DNA from: Fusobacterium varium | Lineage (GTDB): Bacteria > Fusobacteriota > Fusobacteriia > Fusobacteriales > Fusobacteriaceae | Length of the DNA: 64,000 bases | NCBI GenBank assembly: GCA_021531615.1 | Contig: JADYUE010000006.1 | Location: forward strand, 1-64,000 | Direction of reading: 5' to 3' | Shown: piece by piece, positions 19,370-27,056 of the stretch | How the letters are laid out: each line of letters opens with the position of its first letter | How positions within the stretch are numbered: the stretch's first letter is position 1 | Program-made: the position numbers and the translations under genes | The notes under the pieces: model-generated | Databases searched by the model: none | Told to the model about the DNA's origin: nothing | The model's input: the letters and a program-made list of their open reading frames with translations, nothing else

Positions 19370-19403
19370 AGAAAAAGATGAACCGGCCAAGTTCATCTTT
19401 TTC
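19370..19403. terminator. Intrinsic terminator after tRNA-Met
   Basis: AAAAAGATGAAC (19372-19383) pairs with GTTCATCTTTTT (19391-19402). T tracts occur on both strands; it closes the tRNA-Met transcript. Confidence 0.85.
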
Positions 19404-19475
19404 CATAAAAATATTTAGGGTTAGACTACAACATATGAATCTAAAAAGTGGGGTTTAAAAAAATTATTTGGAATA

Positions 19476-19552
19476 TGGTGCCTAGAAAAGGATTCGAACC
19501 TTCGACCGTACGGGTATGAACCGTATGCTCTAGCCAACTGAGCTATCTAGGC
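19476..19552 (-). tRNA. tRNA-Met(CAU), elongator
   Basis: Cloverleaf on the minus strand: acceptor GCCTAGA/TCTAGGC, D stem GCTC/GAGC, anticodon stem TACGG/CCGTA with loop TTCATAC, T arm GAAGG-TTCGAAT-CCTTT, and encoded CCA. The fully paired acceptor end excludes initiator tRNA. The TACGGTTCATACCCGTA arm resembles elongator Met rather than tRNA-Ile2. Confidence 0.93.
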
Positions 19553-19564
19553 ATATGATTACTA

Positions 19565-19593
19565 ATAGTACACTATTTTTTTTAGATTGTCAA
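19565..19593 (-). promoter_or_regulatory. Promoter of tRNA-Met
   Basis: Minus-strand TTGACA (19588-19593), 17-bp spacer, TACTAT (19565-19570), immediately before the tRNA. Confidence 0.8.
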
Positions 19594-19613
19594 TATTTTT
19601 TTGCAATTACGTT

Positions 19614-19647
19614 AAAAAAAGACACACTATTTTAAGTGTGTCTTTTT
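19614..19647. terminator. Intrinsic terminator after the rubredoxin genes
   Basis: AAAGACACAC (19618-19627) pairs with GTGTGTCTTT (19636-19645), with T tracts on both strands. It ends the perR-rubredoxin operon. Confidence 0.85.
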
Positions 19648-19674
19648 ACAGTACGTTAACTTCTACTTTTTCTA

Positions 19675-19833
19675 TTAGATAGCTTCGAATTCATCTGTTC
19701 CAACAGAGCATAGAGGACATACCCAATCTTCTGGTAAATCTTCAAATGCTGTTCCTGCTGCTACTCCGTTATCTGGATCTCCGATTTCTGGATCATATAC
19801 ATATCCGCATACTTTACATTCATATTTTTTCAT
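19675..19833 (-). CDS. Rubredoxin (copy 1)
   Basis: A 52-residue rubredoxin starting [10 protein letters not shown]. The single-iron site is CKVCGY plus CPLCSVG. Rubredoxins carry electrons to superoxide reductase and rubrerythrin in anaerobes. GGAGGAAAAT precedes the ATG. It is the last gene of the perR operon and a near copy of the gene just upstream (43 of 52 residues identical by my count). Confidence 0.95.
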   Translation of the reverse strand: MKKYECKVCGYVYDPEIGDPDNGVAAGTAFEDLPEDWVCPLCSVGTDEFEAI

Positions 19834-19877
19834 CTTAATTTTCCTCCTGTTTTGGTATAAAATTTATTTTTAATTTG

Positions 19878-20036
19878 CTATTTTGCTAAAAAATCATCTT
19901 TTCCTGCAGAACATAGTGGACATACCCAATCTTCTGGTAAATCTTCAAACGCTGTTCCTGCTGCTATTCCATTATCTGGATCTCCGATTTCTGGATCATA
20001 TATATATCCACAAACTTCGCATTCATATTTTCTCAT
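19878..20036 (-). CDS. Rubredoxin (copy 2)
   Basis: A 52-residue rubredoxin starting [10 protein letters not shown], with iron-binding CEVCGY and CPLCSAG. AGGAGG precedes the ATG, and it lies 12 bp after the superoxide reductase gene. Tandem duplication with copy 1 is evident. It probably supplies electrons to the reductase encoded next to it. Confidence 0.95.
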   Translation of the reverse strand: MRKYECEVCGYIYDPEIGDPDNGIAAGTAFEDLPEDWVCPLCSAGKDDFLAK

Positions 20037-20048
20037 TGAAATTGCCTC

Positions 20049-20429
20049 CTATCTGTTTTTCCATAAACCATGAATATTACAATATTCTCTTGCTACAACA
20101 TCTTTTCCTTTAGCAATTTCAAAGAAAGCTTCAGGTTCATCTCCAGGGTTTAAATATTTTCTATAAAGTTTATCTCCATCTATTATAAGTTCTATAAATT
20201 CAATATAGTGTGCTTCAAGCATTGGATGTTTTGCCTCTTTACCAACTTTTACTAAGTAACCATTTTCTCTTTCTTCAACATAAGGAACATGTTTTTCAGT
20301 TGCTGCATCTTGAGTTTTTGCCTCTAATACTTCAACTTCTGGTTTTGCTACTCCACACTCTTTACCAAGTGATACAATTTCCATTATCATTCCACACTCT
20401 TTACATTTTAAAAGATCATTTTTGTTCAT
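20049..20429 (-). CDS. Superoxide reductase (desulfoferrodoxin family) with degenerate N-terminal iron site
   Basis: A 126-residue enzyme reducing superoxide to hydrogen peroxide in the cytoplasm. Center II is intact: EKHVP (His47), His68 and His74 in [11 protein letters not shown], then REYCNIHG (Cys117, His120). The N-terminal desulforedoxin-like domain keeps Cys9, Cys12 and Cys25 but lacks the usual adjacent CC pair, so the Fe(SCys)4 center I is probably absent or altered. This resembles known SORs that have lost center I. Between perR and two rubredoxin genes, all on one likely transcript. Confidence 0.92.
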   Translation of the reverse strand: MNKNDLLKCKECGMIMEIVSLGKECGVAKPEVEVLEAKTQDAATEKHVPYVEERENGYLVKVGKEAKHPMLEAHYIEFIELIIDGDKLYRKYLNPGDEPEAFFEIAKGKDVVAREYCNIHGLWKNR

Positions 20430-20460
20430 AAAAGCACCTCCATGTTATATTTGCTATACA

Positions 20461-20877
20461 CTATTTATTCAAGCAGTCTTGACAAATTCCTTTAAAATAA
20501 AGGTGTTGTTCCTTTATCTCAAAATTTTCAAGATTCTTTGTATCTAGCAATCTTTTATCTACATCTATATCGAAAATCTTTCCACACTTTTCACATTTAA
20601 AATGCCCATGGACATTCATTGTAGCATCATATCTTGTTTCATTTTCTTCTATTACTAAGATATTAGCTATTTTTTTCTCTATGAATAAATTTAATGTATT
20701 ATAAACTGTTGTTTTAGATAAAGTAGGAATCTCTGTACATAGAGCTTTATATATCATATCCACTGTTGGATGATTTTTATTTTTTTGTAAATATTGAAAT
20801 ACTTTCATTCTTTGATATGAAGGCTTTATAGAATGTTCTTTTAAATATTCACCTATATCCATTATCTCTAAGCTCAT
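20461..20877 (-). CDS. perR: Fur-family peroxide-stress repressor (PerR-like)
   Basis: A 138-residue Fur-family regulator. The winged helix (about 15-80) contains QRMKVFQYLQ and LSKTTVYNTLNLFIE. The structural zinc site is the pair of CxxC motifs, CEKCGK and CQDC. The ATG at 20877 was chosen because AAGGAGG lies just upstream. A 13/15 match to the PerR box overlaps the promoter start point, so it is probably self-repressed. The downstream genes (superoxide reductase, two rubredoxins) make a PerR role more likely than Fur or Zur. Confidence 0.85.
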   Translation of the reverse strand: MSLEIMDIGEYLKEHSIKPSYQRMKVFQYLQKNKNHPTVDMIYKALCTEIPTLSKTTVYNTLNLFIEKKIANILVIEENETRYDATMNVHGHFKCEKCGKIFDIDVDKRLLDTKNLENFEIKEQHLYFKGICQDCLNK

Positions 20878-20906
20878 TTTCAACCTCCTTGTTTCTAAAT
20901 TCAAAA

Positions 20907-20921
20907 TTGTAATGATTATAT
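20907..20921. promoter_or_regulatory. PerR-box operator
   Basis: TTGTAATGATTATAT matches the PerR consensus TTATAATNATTATAA at 13 of 15 positions. It overlaps the expected start point of the perR promoter. Confidence 0.75.
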
Positions 20922-20926
20922 ATTTA

Positions 20927-20955
20927 ATAATATAATGAATTTCAAATTATGTCAA
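20927..20955 (-). promoter_or_regulatory. perR operon promoter
   Basis: Minus-strand TTGACA (20950-20955), 17-bp spacer, TATTAT (20927-20932). Confidence 0.82.
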
Positions 20956-20971
20956 GTTAGTTTTTTATTAA

Positions 20972-21418
20972 TTATATAGTTTTTTTCATAAGATATCTAT
21001 GTATACCTTCTCCATACTCATTTTCTTGGTATTCTACTATTGAGTATCCAAAATGTTTATACATATTAATAGCAATTTCATTTTCTGGATCAACAGTAAG
21101 ATATATTTCATTATATCCTTTATTTTTTAAATATTTTTCACTCTCTGCCATTATTCTATTGGCATTTCCTTGATTTCTATATTTTTTCAAAGTACAAATT
21201 CCATATAAAAAAACTTCTTTCTTATCAAAACATTGCATATATTCAATAATAGATATTATTTTATTATCTTCTTCCAATACAAAAACTTTTCCATATCTTA
21301 AAAGAGCTTTTAAAATCCAAAGATCAACTCCACCTTTTCCTCCAAAAGCTTCCTCTTCTAATTCAACTATTTCCTTTATCAATGGTAAATCTGCCCTGTT
21401 TAATTCTTTAAAATCCAT
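20972..21418 (-). CDS. GNAT-family N-acetyltransferase
   Basis: A 148-residue GNAT protein. The acetyl-CoA loop is KKYRNQGNANRIM (R/Q-x-x-G-x-A/G type), followed by YNEIYLTVDPENEIAINMYKHFGY, the usual strand 5-helix 4 region. The substrate is unknown. The ATG at 21418 was chosen for the GGAGGAAAAA site upstream. Its start lies 20 bp after the truA stop on the same strand, so the two are probably co-transcribed. Confidence 0.8.
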   Translation of the reverse strand: MDFKELNRADLPLIKEIVELEEEAFGGKGGVDLWILKALLRYGKVFVLEEDNKIISIIEYMQCFDKKEVFLYGICTLKKYRNQGNANRIMAESEKYLKNKGYNEIYLTVDPENEIAINMYKHFGYSIVEYQENEYGEGIHRYLMKKTI

Positions 21419-21438
21419 TTTTTCCTCCAAAATATCAA

Positions 21439-22167
21439 TCAATAATTTACTTCTGATAGATATAGTCCAAAGGGATCTGCAACCTTTTTTATATATTTTT
21501 TTTCTGGATTATTTAACATATCTATTAGATAGTTTTTATCTCTGTTACCAAAATAAATTTCTAAAGCTGTTCCTATCATTATTCTAATTTGAGACTTTAA
21601 AAAAGAGTTTCCTCTTATCTCAACAATTAATTTTTGATCTTCTTCAAAAAGCTCTATACTATATATCTCTCTTATAGAGGTTTTACTTCCACAATCACTC
21701 ATTCTAAAATTATTAAAATCATGTACTCCTATTAAAGGTTTCATAATCTCAAAAAATCTATCTTTTTCTATTTTTTTATTTACATATGTTGTATATCTAC
21801 TTTCAAAAGGATTTCTTTTCCAAGTCATAATATATCTATATGCTCTACTCTTAGGTAAAAATCTTGAATTAAATTCTAAATCTACCTCTTCTATATCTAA
21901 TAACTCTATATCTAAAGGTAGTCCTCTATTTAAAGCATATCTCATTCTATCTAAAGGTATTGGTGAAGAGGTAAAGAAATTTGAAACTTGTATTAAAGCA
22001 TGTACCCCTCTATCTGTTCTACCTGAAGATACCATATTTATCTCCTCTTTTAATAAGATATTTAGAAGTTTTTCTATCTCTCCTTGAACTGTTCTTTTTT
22101 CTGGCTGTCTTTGAGATCCATAAAACATACTGCCATCATATCTATATGTTATCTTTATATTTCTCAT
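21439..22167 (-). CDS. truA: tRNA pseudouridine(38-40) synthase
   Basis: Modifies U38-U40 of the tRNA anticodon arm. It is 242 residues. The catalytic Asp52 is in SGRTDRGVHA. Other TruA motifs are seen: RYDGSMFYGSQRQ at the N-terminus, SRAYRYI in the middle, and GNSFLKSQIRIMIGT near the C-terminus. GAGGAAAA precedes the ATG. It sits directly downstream of the tRNA operon terminator. Confidence 0.95.
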   Translation of the reverse strand: MRNIKITYRYDGSMFYGSQRQPEKRTVQGEIEKLLNILLKEEINMVSSGRTDRGVHALIQVSNFFTSSPIPLDRMRYALNRGLPLDIELLDIEEVDLEFNSRFLPKSRAYRYIMTWKRNPFESRYTTYVNKKIEKDRFFEIMKPLIGVHDFNNFRMSDCGSKTSIREIYSIELFEEDQKLIVEIRGNSFLKSQIRIMIGTALEIYFGNRDKNYLIDMLNNPEKKYIKKVADPFGLYLSEVNY

Positions 22168-22195
22168 TTTTCCTCACATTCTCTATACATGAATA

Positions 22196-22225
22196 TAAAA
22201 AAAAGAGATTCTGTAGAATCTCTTG
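22196..22225 (-). terminator. Terminator of the tRNA operon
   Basis: AGAGATTCT (22204-22212) pairs with AGAATCTCT (22215-22223). On the minus strand an eight-T run follows, just after tRNA-Leu. Confidence 0.88.
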
Positions 22226-22234
22226 TTAGCTTAT

Positions 22235-22318
22235 TGGTGCGAAGAGAGAGACTTGAACTCTCACGTCTGGGACACTAGATCCTAAGTCTAGCGCGTCTGC
22301 CAATTCCGCCATCCTCGC
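22235..22318 (-). tRNA. tRNA-Leu(UAG)
   Basis: Acceptor GCGAGGA/TCTTCGC, anticodon loop CTTAGGA, a long variable arm (TGTCCCAGACGT region) as in type II tRNAs, T loop TTCAAGT, encoded CCA. Last of the six-tRNA operon. Confidence 0.95.
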
Positions 22319-22322
22319 ACGA

Positions 22323-22398
22323 TGGTGCGTCATACAGGATTTGAACCTGTGGCAACACGATTAAAAGTCGTGTGCTCTACCAACTGAGCTAATGACGC
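22323..22398 (-). tRNA. tRNA-Lys(UUU)
   Basis: Acceptor GCGTCAT/ATGACGC, anticodon arm ACGAC-TTTTAAT-CGT with UUU, T loop TTCAAAT, encoded CCA. Confidence 0.95.
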
Positions 22399-22412
22399 AT
22401 TATTAAATTTTA

Positions 22413-22489
22413 TGGGGTGACTGACGAGGCTCGAACTCGCGACAACCAGTGCCACAAACTGGCGCTCTACCAACTGAACTACAGTCACC
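22413..22489 (-). tRNA. tRNA-His(GUG)
   Basis: Acceptor GTGACTG/CAGTCAC with an encoded extra 5' G (position 22489) facing C73, the His identity pair. Anticodon loop TTGTGGC, T loop TTCGAGC, encoded CCA. Confidence 0.95.
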
Positions 22490-22511
22490 ATATCTCTGTA
22501 ATTTTAGATAG

Positions 22512-22588
<77 letters not shown>

Positions 22589-22605
22589 ACTCAGTAAAAG
22601 TCTTT

Positions 22606-22681
<76 letters not shown>

Positions 22682-22685
22682 ATAA

Positions 22686-22762
22686 TGGTCGGAATAGCAA
22701 GATTCGAACTTGCGGCCCTCTGCTCCCAAGGCAGATGCGCTACCGGACTGCGCTATATTCCG
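22686..22762 (-). tRNA. tRNA-Pro(UGG)
   Basis: Acceptor CGGAATA/TATTCCG, anticodon loop CTTGGGA, T loop TTCGAAT, encoded CCA. First gene of the six-tRNA operon. Confidence 0.95.
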
Positions 22763-22788
22763 ACGCCTTTTCTCTCAAGACAAGAATG

Positions 22789-22817
22789 ATTATATCATTT
22801 ATCCCACTTTGTGTCAA
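22789..22817 (-). promoter_or_regulatory. Consensus promoter of the tRNA operon
   Basis: Minus-strand TTGACA (22812-22817), 17-bp spacer, TATAAT (22789-22794). Both hexamers are perfect. The leader carries GAGAGAAAAGG (22766-22776), also found downstream of the left-edge promoter. Confidence 0.92.
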
Positions 22818-22901
22818 CACTTTTTTTTATTTTTTTTAAAAAATTTTAAATTTTATTTTTTAATAATTCAAAACGTTCTTTATTTCTATATAAAATTGTG
22901 A

Positions 22902-22929
22902 TTGTTTTTTAAAAAATTTAATATATAAT
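22902..22929 (+). promoter_or_regulatory. Probable promoter of the OmpA lipoprotein gene
   Basis: TTGTTT (22902-22907), 16-bp spacer, TATAAT (22924-22929). It would give a 5' leader of about 85 nt. The rest of the 257-bp gap is A/T-rich with nothing else recognised. Confidence 0.45.
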
Positions 22930-23019
22930 ATAACTATAAAGAAGGATTTTTATCTTTTTTTTAGAAAATACAACTAAAATCTTATTTTTTTAAATAAAAT
23001 TTTAAAAGGAGGTTTCACT

Positions 23020-23670
23020 ATGAACAACAAAAAAATAATATCTGGTCTTTTACTTGCTTTAACTCTTGCTGGTTGTACATCTTCACCTTTTCTTGATGAA
23101 ACTGGATCTGTAAATAGCAAAACTAAAGGAACTGCTGGTGGAGCTGCTGCTGGAGCACTTCTTGGACAAATTATAGGTAAAGATACTAAAGGAACTCTTA
23201 TTGGGGCTGGAATTGGTGCTTTAGCTGGTCTTGGTTGGGGAGCTTATAGAGATCGTCAAGAACAAGAACTAAGAGAACGTCTAAAAAATACTGAAGTAGA
23301 AGTTAACCAAAAAGGTGAAAATCTAAATCTTTCTCTTCCTGGTGGAGTAACTTTTGCTACTGACAGTGCTAAAATTGTTCCTAGCTTCTATGGACCATTA
23401 AACTCTATTGCAACTGTTTTAGTAAACTATCCTGAAACTAGAGTTATTGTAAATGGATATACAGATAATACAGGTTCTGATGAATACAATCTAACTCTTT
23501 CTGAAAAAAGAGCTGCTAGTGTTAGAAATTACCTTATCCAACAAGGAGTTTCAAGCAGAAGAATATCTTCTATAGGATATGGAGAAGAATATCCTAGAGC
23601 TACTAACAGTACTGCAAGTGGAAGAGCTCAAAATAGAAGAGTTGAAATTGAAATATTACCTATGCAATAA
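23020..23670 (+). CDS. OmpA-family outer-membrane lipoprotein (YiaD-like)
   Basis: A 216-residue lipoprotein. The lipobox is LAGC with Cys19 as the lipidated residue. A glycine-zipper segment (about 38-75: GTAGGAAAGALLGQIIG, then GAGIGALAGLGWG) follows. The OmpA-like peptidoglycan-binding domain occupies about 105-216, with VNGYTDNTGSDEYNLTLSEKRA, then IGYGEEYP and AQNRRVEI. It anchors the outer membrane to peptidoglycan. AAAGGAGG precedes the ATG, and a bidirectional terminator follows. Confidence 0.92.
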   Translation: MNNKKIISGLLLALTLAGCTSSPFLDETGSVNSKTKGTAGGAAAGALLGQIIGKDTKGTLIGAGIGALAGLGWGAYRDRQEQELRERLKNTEVEVNQKGENLNLSLPGGVTFATDSAKIVPSFYGPLNSIATVLVNYPETRVIVNGYTDNTGSDEYNLTLSEKRAASVRNYLIQQGVSSRRISSIGYGEEYPRATNSTASGRAQNRRVEIEILPMQ

Positions 23671-23703
23671 TAAAAAAAGTTCCAGCTATATGCTGGAATT
23701 TTT
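23671..23703. terminator. Bidirectional terminator
   Basis: TTCCAGC (23680-23686) pairs with GCTGGAA (23692-23698), with T tracts on both strands. It separates the convergent OmpA and patatin genes. Confidence 0.82.
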
Positions 23704-24551
23704 TATTTAGTGATAAAATTTTTTAAATGATTTTGTAAAAACTCTTCTCCATCATTAAATCCATGGTGATACTCTTTTAATAATTTCTCTTTTTTTCTTT
23801 CAAATCTATCTATTAATAGAGGAGTTTTAGGAGCTATTACAAAGGCTTTTCCCTCTTTTTCTAGTTCTTTTATTCTCTCTTGATTTTCTAAATAAACCTC
23901 ATGATGTCTTTTTAGAAGTTCTACCATAGCTGGATATTTTCTCATAATCAATGAACAAAAACCTTGCATTTTTAATGGTGGTTTAATAAAATTTCTATCT
24001 CTAGTTAAAACTACTATAAGCTTATCACATCCATCTTTTAGTGCTTCATCTACTGGAATAGGACTTGAAGTCCCTCCATCAAAATACTCTCTTCCTCTAT
24101 AAACAACAGCTTTAGATACAAGAGGAATTGAAGCTGAAGCTTTTAATACTGTAGCTCCATCATTTAAGGAGTCTTTTCCATAAAAAACTGCTTTTCCTGT
24201 TAAAGCATCTGTAACTCCTACTTTAAAATCACAAGGATTTTCAAAAAATGCTTTGTAATCAAAAGGTTCATCAGTTGCTGGAACTTCATTAAAAATAAAA
24301 TCCATTCCAAAAAGTGATCCTTGAGTTAAAAGATTATATAAACTCAAATATCTTTTATCATTAATATAATTAGTATTTATTCTCAATGATCTACCTTTTT
24401 GCCTAGATATAAAAGAAACTCCATTAGAAGCTCCCGCTGAAACTCCTATAAGATAATCAGGCATAAAATTATTTTTTTCAAAGGCATCTAATACTCCTAC
24501 TGTATAGATACCTCTCATTCCCCCACCTTCTAAAACTACTCCTATTTTCAT
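23703..24551 (-). CDS. Patatin-like phospholipase (RssA/YjjU type)
   Basis: A 282-residue patatin-fold hydrolase. The oxyanion hole is GGGMRG (residues 9-14), the nucleophile Ser38 is in GVSAG, and the catalytic Asp is in DGGTSSPIP. The Ser-Asp dyad is therefore complete. No signal peptide or membrane helix is seen, so a cytoplasmic lipase/esterase is most likely; the substrate is unknown. It lies 51 bp downstream of the FMN-binding protein gene but is separated from it by a terminator. Confidence 0.85.
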   Translation of the reverse strand: MKIGVVLEGGGMRGIYTVGVLDAFEKNNFMPDYLIGVSAGASNGVSFISRQKGRSLRINTNYINDKRYLSLYNLLTQGSLFGMDFIFNEVPATDEPFDYKAFFENPCDFKVGVTDALTGKAVFYGKDSLNDGATVLKASASIPLVSKAVVYRGREYFDGGTSSPIPVDEALKDGCDKLIVVLTRDRNFIKPPLKMQGFCSLIMRKYPAMVELLKRHHEVYLENQERIKELEKEGKAFVIAPKTPLLIDRFERKKEKLLKEYHHGFNDGEEFLQNHLKNFITK

Positions 24552-24565
24552 AATATCACCTTTAT

Positions 24566-24599
24566 AAAAAACTGCACTTAGTTATAAGTGCAGTTAAAA
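24566..24599 (-). terminator. Terminator after the FMN-binding protein gene
   Basis: AACTGCACTTA (24570-24580) pairs with TAAGTGCAGTT (24585-24595). It lies between the FMN-binding gene and the patatin gene; a T-rich tract follows on the minus strand. Confidence 0.75.
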
Positions 24600-24602
24600 T
24601 CA

Positions 24603-24959
24603 TTATTTTATTTTTGAGCATGCATCATTTAATGCTTGAATAAATCCTTCTGAAGAGTAAGTAGCTCCTGCTACTACATCAACATCTATACTTTGAGTAT
24701 TTTTTACTTTTGTTACAAGTTCATCTAATGCTGGTCCAGCTATAGCTTCAGTATCCCCATGAGTGTATTTTATATCAGAGATTCTTAATTCTCCTTTACT
24801 GTTTTTCTTAGCCATAATTTCTACTGTAATTTCGCTGTCAAACCCATCTCCTACACCTGTATATAGTTTAGGTCCGTTAGCTTTTTCAACAAAAATACAT
24901 GCTAACCCTACAATAATAAACCCAATTACACAATATTTTCTTATTTTTTCAATTTCCAT
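24603..24959 (-). CDS. FMN-binding domain protein, membrane-anchored
   Basis: A 118-residue protein with an N-terminal membrane helix (about residues 8-24) followed by an extracytoplasmic FMN-binding domain. The flavinylation-type motif is DVVAGATYSS, close to the D-x-x-(S/A)GATx(S/T) consensus for covalent FMN on Thr/Ser. Related domains occur in RnfG and NqrC and as free-standing electron carriers. The ATG at 24959 was chosen for the GAGGGTGA site upstream. The partner redox system is not in this window. Confidence 0.8.
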   Translation of the reverse strand: MEIEKIRKYCVIGFIIVGLACIFVEKANGPKLYTGVGDGFDSEITVEIMAKKNSKGELRISDIKYTHGDTEAIAGPALDELVTKVKNTQSIDVDVVAGATYSSEGFIQALNDACSKIK

Positions 24960-25116
24960 CTTTTCACCCTCATCTTTTAAAATATCACTCATTATATTTT
25001 AAAGTAATTATCAAATTTTTTCAATAGTTTTTATTATTTTTTGTTATTTTGTGCTATTTTATTGTTTTTTATGTCGTTTTTAAAATTATATGTACTATTA
25101 TTATTCAAAAATTTAT

Positions 25117-25145
25117 TTGACTTTTACTACAAAATAAATTATATT
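25117..25145 (+). promoter_or_regulatory. Promoter of the AbgT-family gene
   Basis: TTGACT (25117-25122), 17-bp spacer, TATATT (25140-25145), about 70 bp before the start. Confidence 0.65.
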
Positions 25146-25215
25146 AGTAGTATTAACTACACTATAATATTTTTTAGTGAAAACTATATTAAAACATTAA
25201 GGAGAGTGTTCTATT

Positions 25216-26775
25216 ATGTCAGAAGGAAATTCTAAACAAACTAGTGGTTTTTTAGGAAAAGTTGCAATAATTGCTAATAAATTACCACATCCAGTTACTA
25301 TTTTCATTATTTTTTCTATCGTTATTGCTATTTTATCAGTAATTTTATCTAAAATGGGAGTTTCTGTTGAAATTGAAGCTATCAATCGTTCTACAAAACA
25401 GATAGAACTTCAAACTTTCGCAGTAAAAAATCTACTTGATGCTGAAGGAATTAGATGGATTTTTGAATCAGCAGTTAAAAATTTTATCTTATTTGAGCCT
25501 TTAGGAATAGTTTTATTCTTCTCTCTATTCTTTAACTTTCTAAATGAAGTGGGACTTTTCCCTAGTTTCTTAAAAAAAGCTATGAAAAAAATAAATGGAA
25601 AATATGTTTCTTACTTTATAGCTTTCCTTGGAGTAAACTCTTCATTTGCTGGAGATATTGGATATGTTCTTGTTATTCCGATTGCTGGAATTTTATATAA
25701 ACAATTAAAAAGAAATCCTATTGCTGGTATCCTATTGGGATTTAGTTCAACTTCTGCAGGATTTGCTGCTTGTTTAGTTTCAATAGATGCTCTACTTGGA
25801 GGGCTTTCTACTGCTGCTATTAGCATTGTAGACCCTACTTATATAGTAACTCCTCTAGCTAACTCTATATTTATGTTCTTCTTTACTTTCTTTGTAACTT
25901 TTATTATTGCTTTTGTTAATGATAAATTTATTGAACCTAAATTAAATCTTTTCTTCAATGATACTATTGAAGATATAGAAAACTCTACTGAAGATGAAAC
26001 AAATATTACTCCTGAAGAAAATAAAGGTTTAAAATATGCTGGAATTGGTTTTATAGTTTCTTTTGCTATAATTGGATTACTTTCTGTACCTTCTTGGGGA
26101 CCTTTAAGAAATCCTGATACTGGAAAATTACTATTAGGTTGGAGTCCATTACTAGCAGCTATTGTTCCTGTTATCTGCTTTATTTTCTTTATCCCTGGAC
26201 TTTTCTATGGAATAGGTGCTGGAAAAATTAAAAACGATAAAGATCTTATGAGTTTATTATTTAAAGCTTTAGATGGATTTGGAGCATTTATAGTACTTTG
26301 TTTCTTCTCTTCAATATTTATATCTTGGTTTGCTTATACTCAACTTGGTACAATAATTGCTGCTGAAGGTGGAAAATTTTTAGCTAGAATAGGTTTAAAA
26401 GGTATTCCTTTAGTTATTGCATTTATTTTCTTCTGTGCTTTTGCTAACTTATTTATAGGATCTATGACAAGTAAATATGTTCTTTTAGCTCCTATTTTCT
26501 TACCTATGTTGTACAAAATGGGAATCTCTCCTGAACTTGCTCAATTAGCTTATAGACTTGGAGATTCTTCTACAAATGTAATATCTCCTCTAATGAGTTA
26601 TTTTGCTTTAATATTACTTTACTGTGGAAAATACAATAAAAGATTTGGTTTAGGAGATCTTATAACATATATGATTCCACATGCTATAACTATACTTGTT
26701 TCTAGTATAATTTTCTTTGTTATTTGGTTATCACTAAATTTACCTATAGGTTTTGGAACAACTAACTTCCTATAA
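25216..26775 (+). CDS. AbgT-family transporter
   Basis: A 519-residue inner-membrane protein with about 11-13 hydrophobic segments. It has the AbgT family start (FLGKVAIIANKLPHPVTIF) and the conserved late motifs AFANLFIGSMTSKYVLLAPIF and RLGDSSTNVISPLMSYF. AbgT imports p-aminobenzoyl-glutamate; several relatives act as sulfonamide exporters. AGGAGAG lies upstream of the ATG. Monocistronic with a strong terminator. The M20 amidohydrolase at 41482-42663 could be a functional partner but is not adjacent. Confidence 0.9.
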   Translation: MSEGNSKQTSGFLGKVAIIANKLPHPVTIFIIFSIVIAILSVILSKMGVSVEIEAINRSTKQIELQTFAVKNLLDAEGIRWIFESAVKNFILFEPLGIVLFFSLFFNFLNEVGLFPSFLKKAMKKINGKYVSYFIAFLGVNSSFAGDIGYVLVIPIAGILYKQLKRNPIAGILLGFSSTSAGFAACLVSIDALLGGLSTAAISIVDPTYIVTPLANSIFMFFFTFFVTFIIAFVNDKFIEPKLNLFFNDTIEDIENSTEDETNITPEENKGLKYAGIGFIVSFAIIGLLSVPSWGPLRNPDTGKLLLGWSPLLAAIVPVICFIFFIPGLFYGIGAGKIKNDKDLMSLLFKALDGFGAFIVLCFFSSIFISWFAYTQLGTIIAAEGGKFLARIGLKGIPLVIAFIFFCAFANLFIGSMTSKYVLLAPIFLPMLYKMGISPELAQLAYRLGDSSTNVISPLMSYFALILLYCGKYNKRFGLGDLITYMIPHAITILVSSIIFFVIWLSLNLPIGFGTTNFL

Positions 26776-26789
26776 CCTATTTCCCTAAA

Positions 26790-26825
26790 AAGAAAAATCC
26801 CCCTTAGAGATAAGGGGGATTTTCT
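26790..26825. terminator. Bidirectional terminator after AbgT
   Basis: AATCCCCCTTA (26796-26806) pairs with TAAGGGGGATT (26811-26821). It ends AbgT on the plus strand and doubles as the 3' end of the sRNA-like unit on the minus strand. Confidence 0.85.
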
Positions 26826-26860
26826 TAACTATATATTAAAACATCTTGGGGAAAGATTTT
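26791..26860 (-). ncRNA. Putative sRNA, copy 1 of a tandem pair
   Basis: On the minus strand a 31-bp block (26829-26859) encodes the hairpin ATCTT-TCCCC-AAGAT, then an A/T-rich linker, then the terminator stem at 26796-26821 with a T run. The same 31-bp block, layout and upstream repeats recur at 26946-27018. Upstream are two TCACA repeats with an 11-bp period (26884-26888 and 26895-26899). No ORF is present. Its role as an sRNA is inference. Confidence 0.55.
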
Positions 26861-26883
26861 ATACTGTTATGATAACAATAAAT

Positions 26884-26899
26884 TGTGACTTTAGTGTGA
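26884..26899 (-). promoter_or_regulatory. Direct-repeat operator upstream of sRNA copy 1
   Basis: Two TGTGA (minus-strand TCACA) repeats 11 bp apart, 25 bp upstream of the conserved block. The helical-turn spacing is typical of OmpR/PhoB-type regulators; inference. Confidence 0.4.
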
Positions 26900-26945
26900 A
26901 CTTTCTAAGACATATTTTTCTTATATTATATTTCAACAAAAAATA

Positions 26946-27018
26946 GAAAAAATCCCTTTTGGGGAAGAGGGATCTTTTCTTATTTTCTATATATTAAAAC
27001 ATCTTGGGGAAAGATTTA
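26946..27018 (-). ncRNA. Putative sRNA, copy 2 of a tandem pair
   Basis: The 31-bp block is repeated exactly at 26987-27017, again followed by a linker and a terminator. Here the stem is ATCCC/GGGAT (26952-26956 and 26969-26973), with TTCCCC in its loop and a T run after it. Only the outer parts have diverged from copy 1. C-rich UCCCC loops are a known way for small RNAs to pair with Shine-Dalgarno sequences. Confidence 0.55.
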
Positions 27019-27040
27019 TGATACAAATATAACAAATAAT

Positions 27041-27056
27041 TGTGAAAATTTTGTGA
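27041..27056 (-). promoter_or_regulatory. Direct-repeat operator upstream of sRNA copy 2
   Basis: Two TGTGA repeats 11 bp apart, 24 bp upstream of the conserved block, as in copy 1. Confidence 0.4.

Noticed and set aside
25041-25235. A 64-residue plus-strand frame before AbgT
   Set aside because: It overlaps the AbgT start and promoter; composition is that of noncoding A/T-rich DNA.
26829-27017. CRISPR array from the 31-bp repeat
   Set aside because: Only two copies, separated by related (not unique) sequence with terminators; no cas genes in the window.
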